Below are positions 47,576 to 56,788 of a stretch of DNA of 64,000 nucleotides, one piece after another. The DNA comes from Luteimonas wenzhouensis (GTDB lineage Bacteria; Pseudomonadota; Gammaproteobacteria; Xanthomonadales; Xanthomonadaceae), in the NCBI RefSeq assembly GCF_007859305.1, contig NZ_VOHE01000001.1, positions 62,001 to 126,000 of the forward strand. The letters run 5' to 3'. The position numbers were made by a program, and so were the translations under genes. The notes under the pieces are model-generated. The model was not told the origin of the DNA, did not search any database, and worked only from the letters and a program-made list of their open reading frames with translations. Position 1 is the first letter of the stretch. Every line of letters starts with the position of its first letter.

Positions 47576-48064
47576 GTGGTTCTTCTCCCAACGGCGGGAT
47601 CGGTGCCCTCCCGGGTCGATCCTGGCTTCGGATGGACGCGACGCCCTGCCGGCTGGGCGCGGCTCCCCGGTCCATTGGTTCGGTGCTTGCGTGCCAGGTT
47701 TTTGCGGCTTTGTGGTTATCGAAGCAGCGACAGGAACTGGCCCATGGCCGTCACGGGCCGGGGTTGCCGATGGCAGCGCATGGATGCGCTGCGGCCGCGA
47801 GTCAGCGATGGGTGACCGCGCATGGCTTGCGCGGCATGGCGCGCAAGCGTGTGAACGCCCGGCGCGCTGTGCCGGGCCGGACCGCACCGGGGCGTGGCCG
47901 ACCGGCCGGACGGATGGTCGCGGCTGAAGCCGCTCCAACAGGCGGCGGTGTGGCGGGGGATGCCGCGGATGGGCCGCTGTGTGGCGTGCGTGGCGGGGCA
48001 ATGCCGGTCGGGAAGCTGCCATCATGTCGGAACCGGCACCCGCCGCGACACCCGGAGGCAGGCC
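47576..48064. other. Gene-poor stretch with one REP-like copy
   Basis: 489 nt without a convincing gene. It holds a REP-like copy GGTCGCGGCTGAAGCCGCTC (47916-47940, reverse orientation) and many short hairpins. No partner copy in the opposite orientation was found nearby. Confidence 0.6.
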
Positions 48065-48964
48065 ATGATCGAACTCGTCATCCGCCAACGCACCCGCGAC
48101 CTGGGCAGTTTCGAGGTCGGCCGGGTGCTGCCCTTCGCCCGGCGGCGCATGGTCGGCCCGTTCATCTTCTTCGACCGCATGGGCCCCAAGGACATCCCGC
48201 CGGGCCTGCCGCGGGAGGCCGACGTGCGCCCGCACCCGCACATCGGCCTGTCGACCATCACCTACCTGTTCGACGGCGAGATCACCCACCGCGACAGCGT
48301 CGGCTCCGAGCAGCCGGTGCGCCCGGGCGAGGTGAACTGGATGACCGCCGGCCGCGGCATCACCCACTCCGAGCGCTTCGAGCGCCTGCGCGACGAAGGC
48401 GGCCCGATGGACGGAATCCAGGCCTGGGTCGCCCTGCCCGCCGAGCGCGAGGAGTGCGACCCGGGTTTCTGGCACTACCCCGCCGACGCCCTGCCCGAAT
48501 TCGGCGAAGCCGGCGCCACCGGGCGCCTGATCTCCGGCCGCCTGCTCGGCCTGGCCTCGCCGGTGCCGGTCGATTCCCCCCAGTTCTACGTCCACTGGCG
48601 CCTGGCCGCCGGCGCCCGGCTGTCGCTGCCGGCCGAATATCCCGAGCGCGCGGTGTACGTGGCCCGCGGCGAGGTCGAGATCGGTGGCCAGCGGGTGGAC
48701 GCGGGCAGCATGGCGATCCTCGCCCCCGGCGATACCGTCACCATCCAGGCGCTGCACGACGCGGTGCTGATGGCGCTCGGCGGCGAGCCGGTCGGCCCGC
48801 GCTACATCGACTGGAACTTCGTGTCGTCCTCGAAGGAGCGGATCGAGCAGGCGCGCGCGGACTGGGCCGCGGGACGGATGAAGCTGCCCGACCTGGACGA
48901 TGCCGAGTTCATCCCGCTGCCGCCCAAGATCGCCGGCGTGCGCGAACCCGAACCGATGTCGTGA
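48065..48964 (+). CDS. Pirin family protein
   Basis: A 299-residue bicupin. The pirin core is clear: VRPHPHIGLSTITYLFDGEI with metal His residues, GEVNWMTAGRGITHSERF and the C-terminal cupin ERAVYVARGEVEIGG. Bacterial pirins act as quercetin dioxygenases or redox-linked regulators; the role here is open. Start at ATG 48065. Confidence 0.9.
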   Translation: MIELVIRQRTRDLGSFEVGRVLPFARRRMVGPFIFFDRMGPKDIPPGLPREADVRPHPHIGLSTITYLFDGEITHRDSVGSEQPVRPGEVNWMTAGRGITHSERFERLRDEGGPMDGIQAWVALPAEREECDPGFWHYPADALPEFGEAGATGRLISGRLLGLASPVPVDSPQFYVHWRLAAGARLSLPAEYPERAVYVARGEVEIGGQRVDAGSMAILAPGDTVTIQALHDAVLMALGGEPVGPRYIDWNFVSSSKERIEQARADWAAGRMKLPDLDDAEFIPLPPKIAGVREPEPMS

Positions 48965-48986
48965 GGTCCCCTGCCCGCCGCGCGCC

Positions 48987-49607
48987 ATGACCGCCACCTT
49001 CGTCGCCCTGATCGACTTTCTCGGCACCTTCGCCTTCGCCATCAGCGGCGGGCTGGTGGCGGTGCGCCACCGGCTCGACCTGTTCGGCGTGCTGGTGCTG
49101 TCGTTCGCCGCGGCCACCGCGGGCGGCATCGCCCGCGACGTGCTGCTGGACATGGTGCCCGCCTCGGTCGTGGACTGGCGCTACCTGGCGGTGTCGCTGG
49201 TCGCCGGCCTGATCACGTTCCGCTGGCACGACCAGGTCGAACGCCTGCGCAACCCGGTGCAGGTGTCCGACGCGATCGGGCTGTCGCTGTTCGCGGTCCT
49301 GGGCGCGGGCAAGGCGCTGGCCAACGGGCTGGGCCCGACCGGCGCGGTCATGCTGGGCATCCTCTCGGGCGTGGGCGGCGGCATCGTGCGCGACGTGCTG
49401 GTGGCCACGGTGCCCAGCGTGCTGCATCGCGAGCTCTATGCCGTGGCGGCCTTCGTCGGCGCGCTGGTTGTCGTGGTCGCACACGCGCTGTCGCTGCCCG
49501 CCGCGCCGGCGGCGGTCGCGGGCGCGGTCGCCTGTTTCGTGCTGCGCTGGCTGGCGATCCGCCGCGGCTGGCGGCTGCCGCAGCCGCGCGCCGGCGATCC
49601 GTCCTGA
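48987..49607 (+). CDS. TRIC/UPF0126-type membrane protein
   Basis: A 206-residue inner-membrane protein with seven hydrophobic segments and an internal repeat, each half with the glycine motif: ATAGGIARDVLLD and VGGGIVRDVLVA. Bacterial members form trimeric cation channels (YadS/TRIC). It is 22 nt after the pirin gene. Confidence 0.85.
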   Translation: MTATFVALIDFLGTFAFAISGGLVAVRHRLDLFGVLVLSFAAATAGGIARDVLLDMVPASVVDWRYLAVSLVAGLITFRWHDQVERLRNPVQVSDAIGLSLFAVLGAGKALANGLGPTGAVMLGILSGVGGGIVRDVLVATVPSVLHRELYAVAAFVGALVVVVAHALSLPAAPAAVAGAVACFVLRWLAIRRGWRLPQPRAGDPS

Positions 49608-49617
49608 GCCGCGCGGA

Positions 49618-50016
49618 TCAGCCGAGCAGGACGAAGGCGCCCAGCGGATGGTGGGCGCGCGCGATGCAGTACACCTGCGCGAACACCAGCAGGGCCAGCA
49701 GGTAGCACAGCGCGCGCACGCCCCGGCTGCGGCCGCGCCGCAGCGCGAACACGCCCAGCACCACGTAGGCCACGATCAGCGCCACCTTCACCGCCAGCCA
49801 TCCGTTCGCATACAGCGCGCCGGGCAGGATGGTGAGCAGCATCATCGCCGCGGTCAGCAGCGCGGTATCGATGGCATAGCTCAGGTAGCGTACCGGCGCC
49901 GCATTGGGCCAGCGCAGCCCGCCCAGCAACAGCGCGCCACGCAGCGCGAACAGCGCGCCGCTGAGCAGGGCCAGGCCGATGTGGGCGTGCTTGATCTGCG
50001 GGTAGAACTCGATCAT
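49618..50016 (-). CDS. SirB2-like membrane protein
   Basis: A 132-residue protein with four membrane segments. YPQIKHAHIGLALLSGALFA near the start and YCIARAHHPLG near the end match the SirB family. Function is poorly known. It lies 61 nt downstream of nnrS on the same strand, so it may belong to the NO-response group. Confidence 0.8.
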   Translation of the reverse strand: MIEFYPQIKHAHIGLALLSGALFALRGALLLGGLRWPNAAPVRYLSYAIDTALLTAAMMLLTILPGALYANGWLAVKVALIVAYVVLGVFALRRGRSRGVRALCYLLALLVFAQVYCIARAHHPLGAFVLLG

Positions 50017-50077
50017 GGATTCGCTCTTGGGGAAGGTAGCCGCCCGTGGCCGAGCAGCCGGGGCGCATGCCGCGGCA

Positions 50078-51310
50078 TTATCCCGGCTTGCCGTCCACCC
50101 GCGGCGACAGGTAGATGCGTCCGATGCGCGCCACCCACGGCGCCAGCGCCGCCAGCCAGGCCAGCGCGGCCAGCGCCTGCCACAACAGCACGTCGGGCGC
50201 GACCTCGGCCACGATCCGCAGCACCGTGGCCACCTGGATGCCGACGAAGGCCCACCAGGCCAGGCCGTACATGCGCAGCGGGCGCCCCGAATGTCCCTGG
50301 GTGACGCGGCTGACCATCGCCACCAGCAGGCTGCCGAACACGCCGATGAACAGCGCATGTGCCGGGGCGCGGCCCAGGATGAAGGCGTCCGTGAGCAGGT
50401 AGGTCAGGCTCTGCGCGGAGAACAGCGCGAAGGTCACCGGCCACCACAGCAGGCCGACGAACAGCACCCACAACAGCCCCGGCGCCCGCCCCCGCGGCCA
50501 CCAGCGCCAGAGCACCGCGATCGACAGCGCCAGCATCGGCAGGTCCACCAGCCACAGCCAGGCATGGGCGTGCAGCACCTCGAGCACCAGGTGCACCATC
50601 GCCAGCGCCCAAGCCGCGGCCAGCACCCGCATCGGCCGCCATGCGACGTAGCCGGGCACCGCATTGGCAGCGAAGAACGGAAACATCCGGTGGGCCACGG
50701 TCAGGTACACCGGCAGCAGCAGGCCGAAGGTGCCGAGCTTGACCGCGAACAGCACCCACCACGGCGACCCGCCCAGCAGGAAGCCGCCGAAGCACAGCAC
50801 CCCGGCCAGGCCCAGCAGCATGGCCGCCAGGCACGAGCGCGCGTGCCAGGTGGTGCCGCGTTCGGCCAGCACCAGCCGGGCCAGGATCCACGTGCCCGCC
50901 GACCAGCCGGCGATGGTCATGAACAGGCCCACCACCAGCCCCACCTCCAGCCCGAGCGCGCCCAGCAGCATCGCCGCCTGGCCGCCGAACATGCCCACGC
51001 CCACCGGCAGGTAGCGCCAGCGCGGGATGTCCGGCAGGCCCATCCAGCGCGGGAACACGGTGAGCAGGAAGCCGAAGAAGAAGCTCGGCAGGACCTGGTA
51101 CTGCATCACGAAGGCATGCAGCCAGCCCGGGTAGGTGCCCGCCTGCGGCACCTGCAGCAGGCCCGGCCAGCGCTGCGCCGCCAGCCACGCGGCCCACCAG
51201 GCCATGGCCAGCAGCAGGTTGCCGGCGCCGATGAAGAACATCAGCCGGTGCGGCGCCGCGGCCAGCAGGCCCGGCGAGGGACGGAGGGCGGTCGTGGTCA
51301 TGGCGCCCAT
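50078..51310 (-). CDS. nnrS: NnrS family haem-copper membrane protein
   Basis: A 410-residue protein with about 12 membrane segments, family motifs HRLMFFIGAGNLLLAMAWW, FPRWMGLP, HRMFPFFAANAV and ALFIGVFGSLLVAMVSRVTQGHSGR. NnrS relieves nitrosative stress in NO-exposed cells. An FNR-type box lies 27 nt upstream of the first ATG (51310); ATG 51301 is an alternative start. Confidence 0.92.
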   Translation of the reverse strand: MGAMTTTALRPSPGLLAAAPHRLMFFIGAGNLLLAMAWWAAWLAAQRWPGLLQVPQAGTYPGWLHAFVMQYQVLPSFFFGFLLTVFPRWMGLPDIPRWRYLPVGVGMFGGQAAMLLGALGLEVGLVVGLFMTIAGWSAGTWILARLVLAERGTTWHARSCLAAMLLGLAGVLCFGGFLLGGSPWWVLFAVKLGTFGLLLPVYLTVAHRMFPFFAANAVPGYVAWRPMRVLAAAWALAMVHLVLEVLHAHAWLWLVDLPMLALSIAVLWRWWPRGRAPGLLWVLFVGLLWWPVTFALFSAQSLTYLLTDAFILGRAPAHALFIGVFGSLLVAMVSRVTQGHSGRPLRMYGLAWWAFVGIQVATVLRIVAEVAPDVLLWQALAALAWLAALAPWVARIGRIYLSPRVDGKPG

Positions 51311-51336
51311 CTTCGTGCACGCGGGTGCAGGCCACG

Positions 51337-51350
51337 TTGACGCAGGTCAA
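51337..51350. promoter_or_regulatory. FNR-type box upstream of nnrS
   Basis: TTGACGCAGGTCAA (TTGACCTGCGTCAA on the gene's strand). It lies very close to the ATG, so the start site would be near or within the first codons if it acts at -41.5. Confidence 0.62.
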
Positions 51351-51455
51351 GCCTGCCCCATGCGGTGAGCTTCAAGGACGTGGTCCAGCTGTCCCGCGCT
51401 CCCGCTGTTGCGATCCGATTGTCGCGTCCCCTGCCCGCGATCGGCTGCCCGCACC

Positions 51456-51537
51456 CTGCAGGAGCGACTTCAGCCGCGACGCGCGCCACGGGTGCGACGC
51501 GATCCCGGCCGGGTCGCGGCTCAAGCCGATCCTACAG
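51456..51537. repeat. Inverted pair of REP-like repeats
   Basis: CTGCAGGAGCGACTTCAGCC (to 51480) and the inverted copy at 51513-51537 with CGGCTCAAGCCGATCCTACAG. The second copy contains the stop codon of the gene at 51532-51780. Confidence 0.82.
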
Positions 51538-51780
51538 GTGGCCGACCGGCGTGCCGCTGGCGTCGACCACCATCCGCAGCCGCCGCTGGCCGTGGTAGAA
51601 CGTGGCCCGGTACAGGCCGGCGTCCTCGCCGGTGCCGCGCTCGCACAGCACCGAGATCCTCCGCTGCTCCATCAGCCGGCGGAACTCGTCCACCGCCAGC
51701 CCCAGCCCGTCGGCCACCAGTGCCGCGTCGATCTCCACTTCCGGGTTGACCGCGATATCGATCCGCTTTCCGGTCTCCAC
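51532..51780 (-). CDS. DUF6522-like small protein
   Basis: An 82-residue protein between nnrS and norB. VNPEVEIDAALVADGLGLAV, FRRLMEQRRISVLCERGTGEDAG and LYRATFYHGQRRLRMVVD match my memory of a small family often placed beside denitrification genes. Start at GTG 51780 with AGGAGG 8 nt upstream. Likely follows norB in the same transcript. Function unknown. Confidence 0.72.
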   Translation of the reverse strand: METGKRIDIAVNPEVEIDAALVADGLGLAVDEFRRLMEQRRISVLCERGTGEDAGLYRATFYHGQRRLRMVVDASGTPVGHL

Positions 51781-51881
51781 TCCGTTGACCTCCTGCCTGC
51801 AGGTGCATGGCCCCGCCGTATGAAGACATGCCCCGGCGGCCTCCTGCGAAGCCGACGGGGCGCGTGCGCGTGGATGCGCGC

Positions 51882-54164
51882 CTAGGACCGGGCCTCGGCG
51901 AGGCCGGCGTCGACCGCCAGCGCCTCGCGCCGGGGCACCAGCCACAGCCGCAGCATGAACCAGGCCAGGGACAGCGCACCGACGCTGAAGATGGTGTCGC
52001 CCGGCACCCGCAACCACACCAGCAGGTCGATCAGCGGCTGCTGCATGAACTCGGCCGAGCGCGCGTACCAGTACCCGTGTTCGAGCGCGGCCACCAGCTG
52101 CAGCACCCCGATCGGCAGCAGGGTCAGCAGGGCCATCAGCGCCAGGCCGATGTTGAAAGCCCAGAACGAGAGCTTGAGCGCGCGGTCGTTCCAGGCCACG
52201 TCCGGCTTCAGGCCGCGCAGGCAGAACAGCATCAGGCCGACGCCGAGCATGCCGTACACGCCGAACAGCGCAGTGTGCCCGTGCAGCGGGGTCAGGTTGA
52301 GGCCCTGCATGTAGTACAGCGGCAGCGGCGGATTGATCAGGAAACCGAACAGGCCGGCGCCGACGAGGTTCCAGAACGCCACCGCGATGAAGAACATGAT
52401 CGGCCAGCGGTACCGGGCCATCCACGGCGTGGCCTTGCCCAGCTTGTAGCTCTGGTAGGCCTCGAAGCCCACGTAGGCCAGCGGCACCACTTCCAGCGCG
52501 GAGAAGCTGGCGCCGATCGCGATCACCGCGGTCGGGGTACCGGTGAAGTACAGGTGGTGCAGCGTGCCCAGCACGCCGCCGGCCATGAACACGATGGTCG
52601 CGAACAGCACCGCCACCGTCGCCGTGCGCACCTGCAGCAGGCCCAGGCGGGTGAACAGGAAGGCGATCACCGCCACCGCGAACACCTCGAAGAAGCCCTC
52701 CACCCACAGGTGCACCACCCACCAGCGCCAGTACTCGACCATCGACAGGTGGGTGTGCTCGCCCCACATCAGGCCGGCCGCGTAGAAGATGCCGATCGCC
52801 ACCACCGACAGGAACAGCAGCAGCACGATCGAGCGCGACTCGCTGCCGCCGCGCATCGCCGGCCACAGCGCCCGGCCCACCAGCACCAGCCACAGGCCGA
52901 GGCCGACGAACAGGAACCACTGCCAGAAGCGGCCGATGTCGACGTATTCCCAGCCCTGGTGGCCGAACCAGAAGTTCCTGGCCAGGCCCAGCTTCTGCAT
53001 CACCGCAAGCCACTGGCCTGCGAAGGCGCCGACCACGATGACGATCAGGCACGCCCACAGCAGGTTGACCCCCAGCCGCTGGAACCTGGGTTCGTGCCCC
53101 GAGATCGCCGGGCCGATGTAGAGGCCCATGCCCAGCCACGCGGTCGCGATCCACAGCACCGCCAGCTGGGTGTGCCAGGTGCGGGTGAGCGAGTACGGCA
53201 GGATCTCGGACAGGGCGAAGCCATAGGCCTCCTGCCCCTCGACCTGGTAGTGCGCGGTGGTCGCGCCGAGCAGGATCTGGACCAGGAACAGCGCCATCAC
53301 CACCCAGAAGTATTTCGCGGTGGCGCGCATCGACGGCGTGACCCGGATGTCCGCCAGCGGGTCGGTCCTGGGCAGCACCGGCGCCATCTCGTCGCCGTGG
53401 TTGACCGCGTAGTGCCAGCCCAGCAGGGCCACGCCGGCGATCAGGAACAACACGCTGAACACCGTCCACAGGAAGGCGCTGGGCGGCGGCGTGTTGCCGA
53501 CCAGGGCATCGGCCGGCCAGTTGGCGGTGTAGCTGATCTCCTGCCCCGGGCGCTGCGTGGCCTGCGACCAGGACACCCACCAGAAGAACGCGGTCAGCGC
53601 CTCGCGATGCGCCGCGTCGGGGACGGTGTCGTTGCGCATCGCGTAGGCTTCGCGCAGCACCGCTGTGCCGGGCTCGTTGCCGAACAGGCTGCGGTAGTGC
53701 GCGGCGACCTCGCGCATCGCGGCGACGCGGTCGGGATCGAGGGTGATCGTCCCGGCGGCCCCGTCCCAGGTGTTGGTCCGCATCAGCGACTGCAGGCGCG
53801 AGCGGTAGGCCGCCTGGGTCGGCGCGTCCAGCGAGCGGTAGCCGTCCTGGCCGTGTTCGCGCCTGGCCCAGAGATCGAGGATCGCCTCGGCCTCGCGGTG
53901 CATCCAGTCCGCGCCCCAGTCAGGGGCCACGTAGGCGCCGTGGCCCCAGATCGAGCCGAGCTGCTGGCCGCCGATCGACTGCCAGACCTGTCGGCCCTGT
54001 TCGATCTCGGTACGGGTCAGGACCAGGCTGCCGTCCGTGGACAGCACCCGGTCGGGCATTGGCGGCGCCTGGCGGTGCACTTCGCTGCCGACCCACAGCA
54101 GCACGGCGAACGAGGCGATCAGCAGGACGGCCAGTCCTGCCCAGAGCTTGCGTGTCGAATCCAT
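51882..54164 (-). CDS. norB: Quinol-dependent nitric oxide reductase (qNor)
   Basis: qNor reduces NO to N2O with electrons from quinol in the inner membrane. The 760-residue single-chain form has an N-terminal extension after the first helix (SIGGQQLGSIWGHGAYVAPD) that replaces NorC, then 12-13 helices with haem and non-haem iron histidines in LTRTWHTQLAVLWIATAW, GEHTHLSMVEYWRWWVVHLW, LHHLYFTGTP and TPLHGHTALFG. ATG 54164 with an AAGG ribosome site. The upstream FNR box supports anaerobic control. Confidence 0.95.
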   Translation of the reverse strand: MDSTRKLWAGLAVLLIASFAVLLWVGSEVHRQAPPMPDRVLSTDGSLVLTRTEIEQGRQVWQSIGGQQLGSIWGHGAYVAPDWGADWMHREAEAILDLWARREHGQDGYRSLDAPTQAAYRSRLQSLMRTNTWDGAAGTITLDPDRVAAMREVAAHYRSLFGNEPGTAVLREAYAMRNDTVPDAAHREALTAFFWWVSWSQATQRPGQEISYTANWPADALVGNTPPPSAFLWTVFSVLFLIAGVALLGWHYAVNHGDEMAPVLPRTDPLADIRVTPSMRATAKYFWVVMALFLVQILLGATTAHYQVEGQEAYGFALSEILPYSLTRTWHTQLAVLWIATAWLGMGLYIGPAISGHEPRFQRLGVNLLWACLIVIVVGAFAGQWLAVMQKLGLARNFWFGHQGWEYVDIGRFWQWFLFVGLGLWLVLVGRALWPAMRGGSESRSIVLLLFLSVVAIGIFYAAGLMWGEHTHLSMVEYWRWWVVHLWVEGFFEVFAVAVIAFLFTRLGLLQVRTATVAVLFATIVFMAGGVLGTLHHLYFTGTPTAVIAIGASFSALEVVPLAYVGFEAYQSYKLGKATPWMARYRWPIMFFIAVAFWNLVGAGLFGFLINPPLPLYYMQGLNLTPLHGHTALFGVYGMLGVGLMLFCLRGLKPDVAWNDRALKLSFWAFNIGLALMALLTLLPIGVLQLVAALEHGYWYARSAEFMQQPLIDLLVWLRVPGDTIFSVGALSLAWFMLRLWLVPRREALAVDAGLAEARS

Positions 54165-54221
54165 GGTCCCCAACCTTCTCTGCGGTCGGGCGCATCGTCT
54201 TTCGGTGGCGTGGGCGGCACC

Positions 54222-54235
54222 TTGACCTGGGTCAA
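54222..54235. promoter_or_regulatory. FNR-type box upstream of norB
   Basis: TTGACCTGGGTCAA, a perfect dyad centred 64 nt before the norB ATG, a good distance for class II activation. Confidence 0.75.
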
Positions 54236-54303
54236 GCCGGGCCGGATGCCCGCGGGTACCCGCCCGTCTGCCCCGTCCCGCGGTCGGGGACCGGAGCGAC
54301 GCG

Positions 54304-55059
54304 TCAGTCGCGCAGGACGTGGTGGGCGAGTTCACCCAGAACCGCCGGCTGCAGGATCTCCAGGTCGCGACGGTCGACCTTGAGCACGCCTTCGTCCTGC
54401 AGCCGCCGCAGCACCCGGCTCACGGTTTCGGGCGCCAGGCGCAGGTAGTTGGCGATGTCGGTGCGGGCCATGGTCAGGCGCATGCGCGTGGCGGAGAAGC
54501 CGCGCTCGGCAAAGCGCCGAGACAACAGCACCAGGAACGCGGCCAGGCGCTCGTCGGCGGTGTAGTTGCCGGCCAGCAGCGAGGCCTTGCCGATGTCCTG
54601 GCTGAGCAGGTTGAACAGGTGCCGCTGCAGGCCGGGCATGCGGCTGGCGAGCGTGGCCATCATCGGGAACGAGAACCGGCACAGCACCACCGTGTCCAGC
54701 GCCACCGCGTTGCACGGATAGCGGGCGCTGGCGATCGCGTTGAGCCCGATCACCTCGCCCGGCAGGAAGAAGCCCAGCACCTGCTCGCGGCCGCTGGCGT
54801 CGTTCACGTAGGTCTTGACCGTACCGCCGCGCACCGCGGCGATCGCGTTGAACGGGTCGCCCTCGCGGAAGATGTGGTCGCCCTCGCGGAACGGCCCCAC
54901 GTGCTCGACCAGCACGTGCAGGTCGCGCAGCTGGCTCTTGTCGTAGCCCTCCGAGAGGCAGGCCGCCGAGAAGGCGCAGGTGCTGCAGAAGGTGAACTCG
55001 TCGCCATCGTCGGCGATCGGGGTGCCGTGGGGCGCCTTCAGGAGATCGTGATCAGCCAC
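54304..55059 (-). CDS. fnr: FNR-type oxygen-sensing regulator
   Basis: A 251-residue CRP/FNR-family activator. Cys25, Cys28 and Cys34 (FCSTCAFSAACL) plus Cys116 (RYPCNAV) are the four cluster ligands of FNR, so it should carry an oxygen-labile 4Fe-4S cluster. The recognition helix LAPETVSRVLRRLQ contains the ExxSR motif for TTGAT sites. It is therefore FNR proper rather than DNR, which lacks the cysteines. The GTG start at 55059 lies 33 nt after hemN, so the two may be co-transcribed. Confidence 0.93.
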   Translation of the reverse strand: MADHDLLKAPHGTPIADDGDEFTFCSTCAFSAACLSEGYDKSQLRDLHVLVEHVGPFREGDHIFREGDPFNAIAAVRGGTVKTYVNDASGREQVLGFFLPGEVIGLNAIASARYPCNAVALDTVVLCRFSFPMMATLASRMPGLQRHLFNLLSQDIGKASLLAGNYTADERLAAFLVLLSRRFAERGFSATRMRLTMARTDIANYLRLAPETVSRVLRRLQDEGVLKVDRRDLEILQPAVLGELAHHVLRD

Positions 55060-55092
55060 GCAGGCCGCTCCGCCGCCATCGCCGATGGCAGG

Positions 55093-56511
55093 TCAGATGG
55101 TCCGGGAATACCGCACCCCCTCGCCCCGTTGGTCCAGGTACCGGTCGAAGCACATGGCAATGATACGCAACAGCGCGCGCCCGCGCGGGGTCACCCGGAT
55201 CCTGCCGGGGGGGCACTGCACCAGCCCGTCCTCCTGCAGCGGCCGCAGGGCGGCCAGGGCATCGGCGAAGTACCGGCCGAAATCGATCCCCCAGGCGCGC
55301 TCGACCTGGCGGGTGTCGATCTCGCCCTGGCACATCAGCCGCTGGATCAGCTCGGCCCGCAACACGTCGTCGGTGCCCATCACCAGGCCGCGCCAGAGCG
55401 GCAGCCGGCCCTGGTCGACCGCGGCTTCCCAGGCCGGCAGGTCGCGGTGGTTCTGGACGTAGCTGTCGCCCACGTGGCTGATCGCGCTCACCCCCAGGCC
55501 CACCAGGTCGGTCTGGGCGTGGGTGGTGTAGCCCATGAAGTTGCGGTGCAGGCCGCCCTCGCGGCGGGCCCGGGCCAGTTCGTCGCCCGGCAGGGCGAAG
55601 TGGTCCATGCCGATGTACTCGTAGCCGGCGTCCCCCAGCCGCTCCACGGCCAGTTCGAGCAGGGCCAGCCTGGTTTCGGGATCGGGCAGGTCCTCGTCGC
55701 GGATCTGGCGCTGGGCCTTGAACAGCCGCGGCATGTGCGCATAGCCGTAGATCGCCAGCCGGTCCGGGCGGGCGTCGATGACGGTGTCGAGCGTGCGCCC
55801 GAAGCCCTCGAGGGTCTGCAGCGGCAGCCCGTAGATCAGGTCGATGTTGACCGAGCGCATGCCGAACCGGCGGCAGGCGTCGATGATCGCCAGCGTCTCA
55901 TCGACCCCCTGGACGCGGTTGATCGCCTGCTGCACCCGCGGGTCGAAGTCCTGCACCCCCAGGCTGGTGCGGTTGAAGCCGATCGCCGACAGGACCTCGA
56001 TGTCGTCCGGGGCGACGAAGCGCGGATCGAGCTCGACCGAGAAGTCCCGGTCCAGGGCGTGGCTGAAGCTGAACTGGCGACCCAGCGCGGCCACCAGTTC
56101 GCCCAGCAACCGCGGCGCCAGGAAATTCGGGGTGCCCCCGCCCAGGTGCAGCTGGACCACTTCGCGGTCGCAGTCGAACAGCGGTGCCACCATCCCGATC
56201 TCGCGCAGCAGCCGGTCCAGGTAGGTGCGGCCGCGCGACTCGTCGCGGGTGATGACCCGGTTGCAGCCGCAGTAGAAGCAGGGGCTGCGGCAGAACGGGA
56301 CATGCACGTACAGCGAGAGCTGGCGCGGGATCGGGTCGTCGTTGCTGCGCCGGGCGATGTCGCGGAAATCCTCCTCGCCGAAGCCTTCCGCGAAGTGCGG
56401 GGCGGTCGGGTACGAGGTGTAGCGCGGCCCCGGCCGGTCGTAGCGCCGCAGCAGCTCCGCATCGAAGCGCCAGGTGGGTTCGGGCTGGACGGTAGGGGGG
56501 GTGGTGTGCAT
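55093..56511 (-). CDS. hemN: Oxygen-independent coproporphyrinogen III dehydrogenase
   Basis: HemN makes protoporphyrinogen precursors without oxygen. The 472-residue radical-SAM enzyme has the cluster motif [12 protein letters not shown] (Cys74, 78, 81), [25 protein letters not shown] and HRNFMGYTT. It allows haem synthesis for the NO reductase and cbb3 oxidase when oxygen is low. An FNR-type box lies 36 nt upstream of ATG 56511. Confidence 0.95.
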   Translation of the reverse strand: MHTTPPTVQPEPTWRFDAELLRRYDRPGPRYTSYPTAPHFAEGFGEEDFRDIARRSNDDPIPRQLSLYVHVPFCRSPCFYCGCNRVITRDESRGRTYLDRLLREIGMVAPLFDCDREVVQLHLGGGTPNFLAPRLLGELVAALGRQFSFSHALDRDFSVELDPRFVAPDDIEVLSAIGFNRTSLGVQDFDPRVQQAINRVQGVDETLAIIDACRRFGMRSVNIDLIYGLPLQTLEGFGRTLDTVIDARPDRLAIYGYAHMPRLFKAQRQIRDEDLPDPETRLALLELAVERLGDAGYEYIGMDHFALPGDELARARREGGLHRNFMGYTTHAQTDLVGLGVSAISHVGDSYVQNHRDLPAWEAAVDQGRLPLWRGLVMGTDDVLRAELIQRLMCQGEIDTRQVERAWGIDFGRYFADALAALRPLQEDGLVQCPPGRIRVTPRGRALLRIIAMCFDRYLDQRGEGVRYSRTI

Positions 56512-56546
56512 GCGCCGCAGTGTCGGCCGCGCCGCGCCGGCCCGCC

Positions 56547-56560
56547 TTGACCCTGATCAA
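56547..56560. promoter_or_regulatory. FNR-type box next to hemN
   Basis: TTGACCCTGATCAA. Centred 42 nt from the hemN ATG; could also act at a distance on ccoN. Confidence 0.7.
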
Positions 56561-56720
56561 GCCCGGGCGCGGGCAGTGGGGCAATTTGTCCAGCGCCCGC
56601 CGGGAGCCGCGGCGGCGATAATAGGCGTGGGCCCGACCACGCCGAGACCCGCCGCCGCCCCGGCGCGGGCCGCTGGCGCGCCCGGACGCGGCCGGCCCCG
56701 GTGGCCCGCCCCGGACCGCA

Positions 56721-56734
56721 TTGATCGCGATCAA
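56721..56734. promoter_or_regulatory. FNR-type box of ccoN
   Basis: TTGATCGCGATCAA is a perfect consensus dyad. At -41.5 it predicts a start near 56769 with a weak TACCCT -10 and a 20-nt leader. Confidence 0.82.
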
Positions 56735-56788
56735 GGCCCGGCCGCCGCGTCCAGCCTACCCTTCGACCGTTCATTCCCAGGACGCGCC

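Noticed and set aside
47574-47927. Small open frames in the gap after nirK
   Set aside because: No ribosome site or family pattern; the stretch is full of hairpins and a REP-like copy.
51807-54383. Open frame of over 850 codons on the plus strand
   Set aside because: Antisense to norB; His/Gln/Arg-rich shadow composition.
54304-55059. DNR-type NO sensor
   Set aside because: All four Fe-S cysteines of FNR are present; DNR lacks them.
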